A stretch of DNA of 64,000 nucleotides from Saccharina japonica. Its lineage: Eukaryota > Sar > Phaeophyceae > Laminariales > Laminariaceae. Location: positions 62,001-126,000 of the forward strand of contig MEHQ01003865.1 of the NCBI GenBank assembly GCA_008828725.1, read 5' to 3'. The notes under the pieces are model-generated. The model saw only the letters and a list, made by a program, of their open reading frames with translations, ran no database searches and was not told where the DNA came from. This document shows, in pieces, positions 36,014-50,474 of this stretch. Made by a program: the position numbers and the translations under genes. Position 1 is the first letter of the stretch. Each line of letters opens with the position of its first letter.

Positions 36014-38068
36014 ATTACACAGAGAACTCACACCAAACACAGAGTACAAGTAGTACAGTACGAAGACTACACCCAGAGCACACCCAGAGTACTCACTTAC
36101 AGCAGAAGTGGCTGTACGAAGAACAGTACCGAGAGCATAGCGCAGAGCACATTCAATGCACAATACTCAACGAGTGAGTATACAGAGCACACCAAGTTAG
36201 AGGGCAAATCTGTGATATAAGGGAGGGGGTTGGTCGAACTGTAGTTTTGTCAGAATTGGGGGATATTACAGTTAATTCAAGTCATTATTTGCTTCAGCTA
36301 CTTTTCAAACTCCGTGTCCGGTTTTCAGGTGATCCGCCGTATTCTTGAGCAGCCCGTCAGAAAGACAATGCGTCTCATACCAATATACTGCAGGTCACGC
36401 ATCGTGCGTGCTGCGGGCGATACATAGACAACAGCATTTAGTTGTACTGGCGGCATAGCGAACACACGCGAGACGAGCCCTGTCCACCATCTCGATGTTC
36501 TGATGCACAGCACCGCGTGGTTGCCCTTTGTTTCTGTGACTCTAAACTACAGGAAGCATACCAGGTCTACAAAGTATGTCCCGAGGTGCCGTCGGCGGCT
36601 ATGTAGTGAAGAATGTACACCGGTGTACGGCACATACATGCGTACAAAGACGCGGAAGAATCAGACACCGCATCACTTAAAAAACAACCAAGTGTAGGAA
36701 TAGGGGTGGCTGCGGTGATAACCACACCTCGCTCAAGAAACAATACAAAAGCTTGGCCCACTTCGAGCAGTCGCTGTGCTGTGTGTGCTCTCCTCCCGTA
36801 CATGTGGTGGCAAGGTGCCAGTCGAAGGAGGAACAACCGCCCGCTGGGAGCCTATCTGACGAGCAAAGCTCGTCATGCAAACCAAACCCGTGCCTGATGA
36901 TGGTACCGGGAATTGATATATACGTACCTGGTATTTATCACAATTGATCAATCTGCGTACTGTGCCTATGCGTATCTGCGAACAGCGTATCGGAGAGATA
37001 AGTTTGTGTTTTTGGCAGATTTCCCAGGTCGTACGTAGATTTGTTTATTATGCGTGCGGGTCACTTTGAGTTCAAGTATTCTTTCGGGTCACTCGGTCCG
37101 GGCCGTCCACACAGAAAGCAAGTAATTTATGTTCGCAACTATAATATCCACACTCCCGGGATTGTATTGTTTTCCCCACAAAAAAAAACGGAAAATTGTC
37201 AATATATTCATGGTTGATTTCGCCCAAAATGACATTTTTGCTTTGCTCGCTTAACCCCATTCTGCAGTGCGCTCTTTAAAACGGTACAGCAGTATGGAAC
37301 CTAATTGATTCCACTTAACGAATGAAACAAAACAAGAGGTCCTGAAGTGGTGCCTCGTACTCTGTGCAAAATAGATTTATCACTGGTGTGTCCCACATAT
37401 ATCATGTAACCCATCGAGACTCTGGCGACATCCAACGGCCGAAACAATCAATAATAATGAGAACCCTGGCCCGAGGCGTAGAGATGGAATAATGTTGTGC
37501 TCAGTTATAGACTCCTGGAATGACGCTACTATGCATACCAGGAAACTCATTGAACGTACAGTACAAAACCGACGGGATAGTATGTTTTTCCCTGAGCCTA
37601 CAGCATGTGCTGTACGTACGTACTCGTATGAGTAACTCTCGTTTTTTCGTTTGGACCGAAAGAGTGCACAGGGGGTAGAACTACTGTATACGCATAACCA
37701 TAACATGGATGATTCGATACCAACGGGTATCTTCGTATGTGATACCATAGCGAACGTTTGGCAGGCCCGAATGTATAGCTGCTTCGCCCCCGCTACGTTC
37801 CTACCGTCACTTCGGATGCCCTCCTGCTGCTGCTCAAAAATGGTTGCCTATGAAGCATCCCAAGGTGCGCGGTGACATGTTGTGTTGTCGCCATTATGAC
37901 ACACCCAGGCCCCTTTGAGACCTCTCGTTTTTTACGTCGTCCCCACCACAGAGTGCCCTCGATAGAGTCGTGCCCGGTGACGTTATCGAGATTGAGAGCG
38001 GCATCTACTTTGAAGATATCAAGACTAGGGTAAGTGGGAATTGGTACTGTTGTACGTCGTATGGGTTC
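36014..38068 (+). repeat. Local duplication unit b (5' region of beta-helix gene copy 2)
   Basis: Partner of 33155-35422. This unit runs into the intron that leads to the rest of gene copy 2, so it is the one in working position. Outside the extra block in unit a, differences are mostly single bases and very short indels, pointing to a recent event. Confidence 0.85.
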
Positions 38069-41000
38069 CATAGTTGTCCTTGGTATGTAAACCTCCAGAC
38101 TCGTGGCCCGGAAGGCGAAGCTTGCTCTTCCGCAGGTTTAGACCACGTGTGTAATGCTCATTCGAAAGGGGGTTGCATCAAAAGGTAGCTCAGACCACTC
38201 TGAACTTGTTATACGGCAATGCTTGAGGGACTGCATGCATGTACCGCGTATGCCTTGCGGCCGAAACTAGCCGTAGAGTTTCACATACAAGCATATGTAT
38301 ATACGTATATATACATATGTGAGAATTACCCCTAAGGCACAGCAGTGTTTTATTCGTAGCAGTTCAGACTCCAACGGCTACGTGACAGATGACGGGTCTG
38401 CACGAGCAGCACTGATGATGGTGTATAATATTAGATGGCATATTGACTGGAAATAGGCGCTCTTTGGTAAAAAGTGAGCTGAAAAGGGTGCAGCGTGATA
38501 AACGTTTGATGCGGACGAGCAGAGTGGGCGTGCGGGCTGCAGTAAGTTCCTACTCGTGCCCTTGATGATCTTCTACGGCATCGTCTACCTGTGACTTCTC
38601 GCTGCAACTATATTAGTACATTCTCTAAATATATGTTGAAGGCTCTTCTGACAGTGTATCGTTAGTCATATTCCGGTATTTTTTTTGTCAACCGCAACAT
38701 TGGCTACTCCGCATGCAATTGTTAATTTTAAAACAAATCTACAGCTCAGTAGCTACACTACAGTATATACGAAGTATGCCTCTAGAAGCACACTTTCTTA
38801 ACACACCTCCTCGGTAGAGTTGCCATATCGAACAATGCCGATAAACGTCGTTCCATTCTTAACACGACTCCTCGATGGAATTGCCGTTCCGAACAATACC
38901 CATATTCGCCGTTCTCTCCTTACCACGGTTCATGGACGCAATTTCCAGTATCCCTGATTATTGCTCGAACGCACAAAGCGTAGCACTACTCGTGAGGTTT
39001 TAAGACCAACTCCGACAATGAAACTCAGGAATTATTGATAGGAACTCCGAAAATAGGTATACATTTATACTATTTCCACACTTGTGCAATGCCCCGTGCA
39101 CGAGTCAGTACTGTACGCTACTCCATCAAATGGCGTTCCAAAGGTGATTGCCCTTCTACCATATAACCTTAAAGCTTGTGCAGTATAACGTCGTTTCAAA
39201 CGTGTCGTTCCCTGCTACACTTGTCAAATATATACGCACCCCATTTACTTACGCATCCTCAGTCAATACGTTACGTAATAGAATTAGATTCCAAAGGACT
39301 ATCCTCTTTCATCTTAAAACCTTTATCCTGCGCAGTGGAATGATGTTCCTCACGTATGTCCGATTTTCTCTCTCAAGCTTATCGATGTATGCATGTACTG
39401 CGGCCAACGAGCACATAGTGTCGATAAGATTATCGTACGAGACCAATAACAGCACCGATATAATTACATGTGTTTCGCGTGCCTGTGTGCATGAAATAGG
39501 TCGACGGCCGCGAGAATGGAAGGATTACCATCAAAGGGGTCGGCGGTAGGGAGACCGTGGTTATTCGTGGGTCCGGAGAACAATCTAGGGTGGTTCAACT
39601 CCACAACGACTACTATACGCTTCAGGTTCGTTTTCCTTTAGAGAGAATATACGCCATCAACACTTAACCTCGAGATTGTTAGGAACATAGTAGTACGTGC
39701 AGTCGTATTATCCGCACGCTACAACATAGTGTAGAATGCACTGAGACTTGTGTACTATGATGTTGTAAAGAGCACACAGCTTCTCGTCATTTACCCACCT
39801 GGTGTACAGCGCGATATCCGTTGTAGGAGATGCATATCACACCCTATCCGAAACCAGGACTGCACGATAAAACAACGCAGCCCACGACGGTCCCGAAGGT
39901 GTGACACCTATATCCTACTGTAGTAAGAACACGCGACACGATAATCCAACATTCATATATATATATTGTTTTCCTGTTGCACGCCGAATGATGCTTCCCG
40001 CCCCTACTCGTTTGCGTATGTTGCCCCGCACTTGCAGGACCTTACGATTGACGGACAGGTTTGGGACAACGTAGACGATGTTGACAAAGACAACGCCAAA
40101 CAGGCTTTTAGAGACATCCTCATTTATGTTGCTGGTGAGTGCCGAAAACCGGAGATGGCTCCACGAAGCGTTTGCCTCCTTTACTGGGTGGAGTGCGGTC
40201 GATGGCACATCGTAGTGAACAATCGAGTTTGCTTGGTTGAGTGCGGTCGGTTGAACAATCGTAGTGAACAGTCGGTCGATTAGTACATTATCGCCGCATG
40301 CCAAGTTTCTTATCGCACACCGGGCGCGAGACTCCAACAGGGGTGCTACGTATGGCGACGTAGATTCTCGACATAAACAATTTCCATTACGAAACCGCCT
40401 CATTCCATTTACTTTCCACATTTTAGGGACGTATCTAGGACAATATACTGACGTAGAACGCCAAGTACACAGGCGATCTAGTTATATGTTAAGGACCTCC
40501 GCTCAAATAAAATGTTGTTGTTTATCTCTTAGATTGCCCACTCTTTCTTCCCCCTCTTCTAAAATTAGGAGGAACCATAGCGAGGAAACAATATTGACAC
40601 CAACCATGTATGTGAGTGGTTGCAACAGTACCAGAGACAAGTTACATGTGAATGAGTTAATAACGCGGCTATATGATGACCATATACTGCAATACTTCTA
40701 CTAAATAACCCCCATGTAATTTACCATGTGATATCCCTGTGTGCAACCCAGCGGATCGCGAAGCCACGGAGCGGAAAGGAGGCTACATGTCCGCCCTGGA
40801 TGGGTTGGTCCTAAAGGGGATGATTGTTCAGCATGCCCTGAGCGAATGCATCCGCCTGCGCCGTGAGTCTACTAACTCAATATGCGTATTTCCGATCAAG
40901 AGCAAAGTTACATAATAGACATAACTGCTTGGTTAATTACTGAATAGTCGTGTCTAACAACAGTTAACTATGTACCGTCCACCACAACAAAGTTAATGCC

Positions 41001-44000
41001 TGATGCCGGCCGCCCATGCGATGCATACCACGCTCGCTTCCAACTCTCTGCCCCGCCCCCCCCGTCACCCGTAGCCTCCTTGCGCAGGCTATCTTAGTTT
41101 AGTGCAGCAACCAATCGCACCAAGCTAGACGTTAGAACCGGAACAACCAAGGCATGAACATTGATTAAATTGTACGTTTGGGGTCCACATACTGGCTGAT
41201 GGTACTGTCACGCATAAAGCGTCAGCTTGGAAGCTAATAATATCCCACCCCGTCCACGTCCGCACGCGCGCCCTCTCCCACCACAGATTTCGTTACAAAA
41301 ACAGTTATTGAGGATAACATCATACGCGATTGTGGTCTGTTGGACTTCGAGTATGACGATGGCCAGAACGGAGAGGGAGTATGTGGGTTTGAGGATTACG
41401 ATAAGCCATACAGTAGCAGCATCAGCAGGAACGCAACAACAGAGGCGGGGAATGTAGCTCACAATATGTTTCAAAGGCGTCTCCAGAAAAAACACCCTTC
41501 GATCATGCAAAGTGTGAAGGTACTCGGTTCATGTGCATAAATATAATGCACACGGCGTTTGGGTGACGATTGCGCTTGAACCCGTAAATACAGGGGCGAT
41601 CGTAAGATGCCCTCGACCGCTACAATCGGTATAACGACGAGCACGTTATTATATGTGTGAACCGAACTCGGGAGTTAGACGTACCGCACAGTATACGTGG
41701 TTTGTGTTCAAGTGAAGGGCTGTCCCCTGTCCGAGGTACGCACAAGATCCATGCATACCACACCTCGAACCGATAGTCTCGAATGCGGGTGTGGTGCTGT
41801 TCAGTGGAGCAGAGTTAGCCGTGTAGCTGATGGTTCGTTACATTTCCCTTCCGTTGAAATGCTGAAACGCGTTTCTGTCGTAGGCTTGAATAGTGGGGGA
41901 AATTGTACATCGCCCCATGGTCACAGCTCGCCATTTCACTTCAGCCATTGCCTCGTCTGACCTCGGCTGACCGCATCAATGTTTCCCCAGACATTGGAAC
42001 CGCGCTAGCACAGTGGGACGAGCAGAAGAACTTCTCGGGAGGAGAAGACGTTTGCCTCGGAAACATCGTCAGGAACAATGAAATTGAGACAAACGTGAGC
42101 AGAGACTGCCATCCCCGTATGTAATAGAACGTCATGGTTGTACTGTTTCGAGTAATTGTATGCGCGGTCATACATCAGGCGGAAAAACCACCCATATATC
42201 TGTCAGCGGGGCCTCCTCAGCTCCGGTCGATATGTGTTGCTCATGCTTGCTACCATGAGGCGTTCCATCCCATCCTGTTGTCTCAGCATCGATGAGAACA
42301 CTTTCCAACCAAGGCGACACCCGTGCTTCGACTTCCGCATCTGAATCGCCCATCTCATGAATCGGTGTGTACCAGGGAAACGAAGGCGTAGACGTGAAGG
42401 AAGGCTGCCAACACACACGCATCGAGGGTAACGATATCTCAATGCAGCGCGACGAAAAGTCAGGAGGTACGTTCCCTGCCAAACGTTGTTCAGTGCGTCG
42501 ATGAAACAAAACGTGTTTGTCTGCCTCGGGGACATAGTACGTTGCGTTGCATCACTCTGTGAAAGACAGATCTGAGCTGGTCGTTGATCGGCTGAGCACG
42601 CTGGCAAAGTAAATATTTGGGTTCTTTGTCAAAGATCTACAACTTGCGTTTAGTTTGGCCCAGCCACGATTGGTGGAGGTTTGGTTGTGGCTCTGGAGAT
42701 ATGCACTACAAAAACGTCCCTAGCTAATGGTCACCTGGATCGGGACTCCAACTCTCCGTCTCCACACGTACACCCATATAAAATACACATACTCCGTACA
42801 AACAACAACACGATACAACCGCGGCAGTCAAACATGCGCTGTCCCCCAGCACTACATACAACCACCTAAACACCAGCCCCATCCGCGGAACCACGCAGTC
42901 GACGTCTGTAGACACGTTTGTGGGAAACGAATTCGCGGCAGATTAAGAGGAGAAAGGGGGCGGATTGAACCCCCACCAGGCCGCGGATGACGCATGCTAC
43001 GGCAGAGGTGTACCATGTTTTGCCTTATAAGGGTGGTCACTTGAGGAGCTCTATACCTCACCCAACACATAATTTCAGAGGGAAACATAAGTGCTACCCG
43101 ATGACCAATCTCATGGCCTAAGTTGAGACGCGGAAACAATTGCAACACATGAATTAAATTCCGCCGATTTGGGGTTAAGGAGCCCTCGTCATTCGGAACG
43201 TGTTTTTGTTTCAGCCAAAAGGTGCTACCCCTATCGTAACACGCGTCATAATGAAAAAAAACAAGTAGGTTTTGAACTCTCTTGAAGTTTCGATCAGTCC
43301 CTCGTGTGCCTGATCAACTTATCTCTCTCCCAGCAGTGATATCAAACGGGATGGATCGCCGGCGCCTAAGACTCCGCCCCAATCGCGGAAGCATGTGGCC
43401 CTATGCAGCAAGCGCGATGTACACGACGCGCAATTCAAACCAGAGGGAGTGGCCCTCGTCCCCACGCAATATGTTGTAAGCACAAGAGCCATCATCGATT
43501 TCTTCCTTACCGGTGAAACGACATGACCCCAGTTGCGGAGTCATTTAGAAATAACTGAATATCGAACGCTGCCCGCTCCGTGCCATATATCGTAAACCGA
43601 ACGCGACAGGTATCTCCAGCCATGCAGACAACACAATTATTACAGGCAACACTATTACAAATGCGGCAGGGGCGGGAGTGCGCGTTGGGACGACGATAGC
43701 CGACGAGAACGGCCATTTTCACGGCATCGACAATACGGTAGGTTTCACTTAGACAGGAAGTTGCCATTTGAAGGCATACCGATGGAGTGGTGTTGTTCAG
43801 TTGTTACGGCTGAAGCCGCATATTTGAGATGCTCTCTACCGTACGTATTTGTTTGTCGTATCAGGTTAAACCGTATGCCGATATGTATGCAAGGGTTCGT
43901 ATGAGTGCCAGCATTCGCCGGCAGCGTCGCTTCTAGAGGGGGGGAACGGATTGAGAGAGCAGTTGCGAGATGAAACGGAGATTGATTACGTTATACCAGA

Positions 44001-47000
44001 TATGAAGTACGAGTCCATGGTGTTGGAGCGCCAAGGCAAGTATGTCTGGCTTCCCCTCGCCGCAATGTGTTTTCTGGCGTAAACAGGGTACAGCTGCGTC
44101 TGACACTCGCACAATAATGTTGAAGAAAAAGTCAACTGCATGCAATCGTGCAGGTTGATTGAACGCACTGCAATTGAATAGATATCTGTTAGACACAAAA
44201 AGGTGATTTTTGCCCTATGATAGTTATGCGGAAATCGACATTTGCAGTATGTGGTTTCCTGTTGTCCCAATGCGAGGCTTCCCTGCCATCATAATCAACC
44301 AGAAAATGTGCACCGTGAGTGCCAATCACAAGAGTGACGATTACTCAGAAACGCGTGTGCCTTCCCCCCGCCCCAACTTTGGGTTATTTATCCATGTGAC
44401 ATAGCTACGCGTAGCACTTGAACGGTAATATTCACACTATGCGTCACCAAACGCCAGCAAATACTCAAGCTGGTTGATGGAACGCACTATCATCAGCACG
44501 AAACAATACCGGTACGCAATACGATTTAATTGGATGGAGGACATATCGGTATATGTCACTCTGCGAGCGGTTGGGGTACTTCTGTCATGAGTGGTCCGCC
44601 GCGAAACATAGTATTGAAGCTTGGTCACGTTTCCCACCAAGTCGATAGTAGTGCTGTCTTTTTTTTATAGAACGTTAATTGTTTGAGAGCTGCCGCACGT
44701 GAAAGAGAGTCGATAGCTACGACTTCAGCACAGGACACACAAATACAAACAGATAACTCAGTCTTCTCTGCTGCGCATATCCACAGTCCCCACCGCAGGA
44801 CTATTGACTATGTTCGCGACGGCTTCGTTACTCACGCAGAGCGGGCCATTGCCCTTGCGCCAGAGGTAGGGCAAGGGTAGTTGCCTGGTTTCAGCAGCAA
44901 CGAGGGTATATATTGTGTGGTTGGAAGAGCGGCTGCTCCTTTGTCAACCCGTTCGCCCTGCTTCTCGTCATCACGTCTGTCATCCGGTCTCTGTCGCCTG
45001 TTCTACCAAGCGGCCCTTGTTTCGCCCCCTAGATGTGGCAAAACTATTGATAGCCTTGTTTCGCGTAGAGGGGGCATATATCGTGCTATCTAAACGAGAT
45101 CAGTGACAATGTCCACACAACCCCTCCAACCAACAAAACAACAACCTACTGCAGGTGACAGGCAACACCTTGATGGACTGTAAGGCCTATGGTCTCAACA
45201 TTATTTCAAGTCCACAAGGGAAGATTTGCGGGAACGTGGCCGTACTGCCGGCAGGAGAAACAGAAGAAACGGTGGGTCTACAGACTTATTCGACAAGCAC
45301 CTCCTGTCCGATTACCTAGTATAATCCAGGCGTGTACCTTTCTGGTGTTGGCGTTAAAGACGGAAGCGGGGTGCCGATCATGTGAGCGGGGTTCCAACGG
45401 CGCACCGACGAGAAAGAAGTGTATGATTGGGAAGCATCTAAGTTCTTAGTACCCGTTGCTCTCACAACACTTCCTGAAAAAAAGAGAGCTGAAATCGGAG
45501 GGCATCCAATTACAATCCATTAATCGCTGCACTCTCTAAACCTTGTGGTGTACTCCATGCTAACCAATTTCGGTTCGAAACTGACGTTACTCTCCGCCCC
45601 CCCGCGCCACGCATTCGCCCCATTCCACCATTATTATCGCCCGCACACAATTTATGTAGTACAAGTACTCTGGGGGCGCGTACGGCGCGGACTACAAGCC
45701 GTTTGAGGCCTGCGATAGTCTCCAGAACCGATCTCCCACACCCAGTACTGCGACTCCATCTCTCACGCCCGGTGCTGTGTACCTCGGTTGTTTCAAGGAC
45801 GTACGTGGCGAGCGTACAATGGATTTAGCGTACACAGCAACGGTCAAACTGACCAATGAGGTGAATAAAGCGGGCCCATCCACCTAACTCTTGCTTCTTC
45901 GCTCCACGAAACACGTTTAAAGGGTGGGGGCAGGGTGACTGCTTGTCAACAGGGCTAGTCGCATAAGTGGTTTCAGTCTGTCATGGATGTAGCCGTGACT
46001 GTGCTACAAAGTTACATGTCTAGCTACTTTCTGTATATACCCTGGTACGCTTGAACCTTGTATTGTTTTTCCTTGTTGAGGCCGCTGCGTGCGAGTGGCC
46101 CGTACGAGTGATTTCGACACTAGGAGTTAGAGACGAATTGCGAAAGGATGCCTGCAACGATAGTCCAAAGACGTACCCTCATTGTGATTATAAGTCGTTC
46201 TAGAGCGCCAGTCGATCGCTCAGTAGGATAGGTCAGAAGGCGAAGGCTCTTGCACGCCCGTGCCTGCCGATCTCTCGGGCGGGCGTGTACTCACCCTCGC
46301 TGTTGATTCCTATATATGCAGGCCTGTATTGAACGCTGCAAAACCGATGGCAAGAGGTTCGCCGGGACATCTAATGCCGAGCAGTGAGTCGGTTTATCAG
46401 CTTCCATCGACACGTAGAATACAAACGATAGGCGCAATCTACGTCCTCGCATCGTGCATACCGTTTGATTTTGGCGATATATCACCTCCGCATAATATAG
46501 GAGCGCGGAACAGGGGGCAAACATGCCGTGCGGTTCGACTTTCAGCAAATAAACGTCGTGCACGTACAAACCGTTAGGGGGCGGAGAGAACGCTCAATAC
46601 CATCGCTGATAAGTGTGTGTGGCCGTCCCACCTTCTCAACGGTGTTCCACATTTCCGTTTGAACGCAGCCCCCGTGTACACGAATGCGCCAGCATCAACA
46701 GCGAGTCGAAGCTTAGCCGACCTGGCGAGAGCACCGCCTTTGCTATAATTAGCCTAGTATTTTGCTTGAATTCCGAGCTTACATTCGGAATGGGAGCGTA
46801 CTGTACGCAGATCTACACATTTTGAATTATGGCACTGCATCCAAATACATGCCACGGCCATCCTTTTATACATTCCCCCATCCTGCTTCGCGAAACATCT
46901 ACTCCTATGATGGCACAGGTGCCGATGTACCGACTCCGAATCGGACGTGTACCAACACGGAAAGAGTACCAGGTGCACCAAGGACTGTCCCCATGATTCT

Positions 47001-47051
47001 GTACTGCCCTGCGGTGGGAGTTGGGCCGTCACATCGTGGGAAATCATTTAG
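37952..47051 (+). CDS. Parallel beta-helix plus WSC-domain protein, copy 2 (spliced)
   Basis: Twelve exons: 37952-38029, 39500-39625, 40038-40134, 40752-40862, 41305-41382, 41991-42094, 42376-42466, 43610-43737, 45155-45271, 45660-45860, 46322-46383 and 46919-47051 (stop TAG). They join in phase to 441 residues; the upstream start exon was not found. The beta-helix covers about residues 1-310, then a Pro/Ser/Thr linker and a WSC domain with all eight cysteines. Every exon equals its copy 1 partner in length, while introns differ by many indels. In exon 39500-39625 I count 12 differences from copy 1 over 126 bases, about half of them silent. This points to coding constraint on both copies. The likely role is a secreted polysaccharide-acting or -binding wall protein. 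Confidence 0.8.
44761..44878. other. Conserved intronic block, copy 2
   Basis: Partner of 5898-6012. The same + frame is open here too (HIHSPHRRTIDYV and onward to GQG). It is bounded neither by a shared acceptor nor by a shared donor. Confidence 0.35.
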
Positions 47052-49854
47052 TGACTTGCTGCAGCGAGCAAGCGAGAGAGATATATAAAGAGAGACATAC
47101 ATAGACTGGGTCAAGCGCAAACATTGTTGCGCCTGAGGCTTTCTATCCTAGCAGGTTTTAGTAGCTGCCTAGCGTTCGTCGTGCTCGATTGTGTACGTGT
47201 TCCTGTAACGATAGGCTGTAACTTTAGCTGGGGAACTGTCAATGTATCCTGATGTGTAGAAGTACCCTCGGATGATCCCAACCCGGATGACCAAACCTAG
47301 GACTGGCAATACGCGTGGCGGGGTCGGGTTTGACGTGTAATCCGCGAGGTTTGGAGTCGACCGGTAACTGAAAACGCGGCAAGGCTTGGGCAGAAAACGA
47401 GGTCCCCAACGACCTACAGCGGCTTTATGGGCCACATGGTCGTACTTGAAGAACAGTGGTAGTGCTATTTAATGTTCGTGTTTTCGTTTGTCGTACTGCA
47501 CGCAGAGGGTTTCCACAGGGGCGCAGGGGGGTCTGGGTATCATACACGTAACCCCCCTTATCCCCGGAGGGCTCAATTTTGATGTTGCTTCTGTTTTGTT
47601 TGTTAGTGCTGTTTGTTCGAAGGTGTCGAAGATATGCACAAAGGCTTTGTTTCTTCTGTATCATCATGTTTTACTGTAGCTTGCTGCTTGGTTGTGTGCT
47701 GTACGGAAGTTTAGTAGACTGACATACATACCTGAGGTGTGGCCGTTGTCTAGGGCCGTGTTACCATTATTCAAACCAGTCAGGAAATATGTCAAGTATT
47801 GTATTAGTTACGAAGCGCGTCCGCGATTGGTTTACAACAGTGGCGTACGGGACGTAGGAATTGGAGAAGATTGACAGGGTTGGTGTCCATGATACTAAAC
47901 GCGATAGGAGATTGGTTTCATAGATGGATTATCGTTCCAAAGGGTGTACATAGATGTGAAAGCGATATATTTGGACAGAAAGGAACTCGCACAATCTTGG
48001 TGACCTAGTACTACGTGCAGGCGCATACTGTCTGGTAACTTCAGCATCGAGAGCAGAGCCAATAGTTTTCACAGCGACAAACCCACGCGGTATTTTCATT
48101 CCTCTCCACCCCGTTCAAGCAGTGCTTATCCAGCCAAGCCTGCAGAATTCTCGGCCCTTCGGGGCCTTCCGCTCATAGCTCTATTGTACCACCAGCATAC
48201 TACTGCTGTACTTAGATATATGTATATATATCGCCTCTGGTTGCCTCAACGTTGTGGTAGTATTTGTAATTTATAGTATATGGAAGGGGAAGGGCGGATT
48301 TCTACCGTCACATGTTTAAATCATTGTATGTAGTAGTACGTAAAAAAATGTTTTTGGCAGGGAGGGGGCTGCTCTTTACCGTTCGTTGCTGTTTTGGGGG
48401 GTTGCACTGCCTGTCATGGCGTACGAGTAGCGAGAGGGGACGGTATCACGTACCCCCCCCTTCTATCCAGAAGGTGCAAGCTAAATGTTTCAAAGGGTAG
48501 TGTCGAAAGTAAATTATTCGTGCCTCGTTTCCAATGTGATGTTTTCTGCACGCACAATGCCTGGTGTTTTTATTAGATTGACCTGTGCCTGTCCCCAGTC
48601 CTTTCGGTGGAGTAGGTTGGGAGGGGCGCTGTGCCACCTGGGGGCATCGAGATATACTCTTCAGGTTCAGTATTTGTAGCGCATGCGGGCTGTTAGTCGA
48701 GCGACGTAGATACCTAGAAAGGTTACCTACTATGGCGCAAATATTGTGGCCTTGCCTTTCGCTACTTAGGTGTGTTTCTGCGAGTCAGTTTGTTCATGTA
48801 TCCGTGTGTATAGCGATGCTGCCCCTGGGCCCCTGCTGAGTTCAACAGCACAGGTGCGGGTAACGTCTTGTTTGCGTGCAATCACATAGCGTGCGCTACG
48901 ATGCCATGCCTCCTCTATGTATGGACATGCTATGCAGCTGTGCAGGACCTGCCAAACCAATATATATCTACGGCCTATGCGCCTACTCTCGTAGCGAAAG
49001 CGCACGGATAAGCTTTCGAAAAGAGAAACGACTGGATTTTGGGAGTCGTTGGCGCACGACCCGTATCCAGGATTGGCGGGCGGGTCAACTCTTTGACGGT
49101 TCCTTCCGAAGCAAGATCTTAGATATCGGTCCGGTCGCGAGGGACACCCTCTGTATTATATGTAAGTAAGCAGGTTGCCTTCCAGGGCACTGGTATCCCC
49201 ATCACCCCCCAGTATTGGTGTTGTGTATAATTACTCCAGTAAAACTGCGAACAAGTGTGTACTTTCCCCCAAAATACGAGGCCGCTGAAGATATTCATAC
49301 GCATTTTCTGAAGCTCGAATAGGGGATGATATATACCAGACGTGAGATGACTCAATATGGACGACATTGGGGTATCGATGTGACAGTGGAATTCAGAAAT
49401 GATACCTACTGTAAGGCTACTTACAACCTTGAACCCATCAGGACCACTTGACAGGACATTTCATATCGTATACCTGGTATATGTAGTAATCGAGCTGCAT
49501 GTACGCGACATTCTCAGGCCAACTGCGTGTGTAGGTGTGTGGGCTGAAGCTTTGATTACAGCTACCAAGCAAACGTATCGAACCAAATGAGCACGTATGA
49601 GCAAAAGGTCGGCCACCGATATAACTTGTTCACGCCTGCACACAGCGAAATAAATCGTTGGCCCTTTGCCCTCCGGTGATGTGATTATTATCTTTATTGA
49701 GGCGAGTGCCTATCTGGAGTCGTTTCTATCTTAGTAGAGCATCGAACTCTACTGGATGAGTGGTTGGCTGTTGGTGTTGAAAGCGCCTTTCTGGGCGAGA
49801 AACAAACGATCATTATAAGCTTCTGAGAGCTCAGATGTAGGTGTGAGTGGAGAA
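47052..49854. other. Downstream part of the segmental duplication, copy 2
   Basis: No gene was recognised. The stretch aligns in patches with 8448-12500 and ends where the hAT-like element begins. It lacks the 1.6 kb found at 10375-11975. Confidence 0.6.
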
Positions 49855-50294
49855 TAGAGATGGACACCGGATAGAGAAAAAAACGGTTAACCGCGGTTCT
49901 TGGAAACCCATCAGGCGTGTGGGATTAGTCGGTTTTTCAAAATAAAAACTGGTAGTTTTTAAGGTCCGGTTAACCGGTTAACCGGTTAACCGGTTAAACC
50001 GGAAAACCGGATAACCCATCTACACTAAAACGTACCAGTGAACGTGACAACGTCCACGCTGGTTGATCCGACGTCTATTGTACCTACTCTAGAACGTATC
50101 AACTACTGCAGCAATGAACAAGCTGACCATACGTGGGCGTGGGGAGAGAGAGGGTGGTAGCCTGAAAGTCTGTGGATCCACAGCGGCACAACTCCCTCCA
50201 CTCTCCCCGCACACCCAACACTACCCAACACTCGCACACACCAAACACAAACCACCCATCTCTGCTCGCAAGTCCAACATACCACCACTCCAAC

Positions 50295-50474
50295 ATGAGC
50301 CAAGAGGTGGTTGCAGTCGATGACGTGGCTGCGGCAAACGACGACAGCAGTAGCTCAGACGAGCCAATATTTGCAGGCTCGGACCCCAGACGAGTCAATC
50401 TTTGTGTTGAGTGTTTAAACGGTTGGAGCATTTTCGAAATGCAGTTTGTTTTTAATTCAATTTGTGACAGTTAA
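50295..50474 (+). CDS. Small acidic open frame inside the hAT-like element (59 residues)
   Basis: It starts MSQEVVAVDDVAAANDDSSS and is acidic and Ser-rich in its first half. It ends shortly after LCVECLNGW. No family was recognised. It could be the first exon of a lost element protein or a picked-up host fragment. Confidence 0.3.
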   Translation: MSQEVVAVDDVAAANDDSSSSDEPIFAGSDPRRVNLCVECLNGWSIFEMQFVFNSICDS

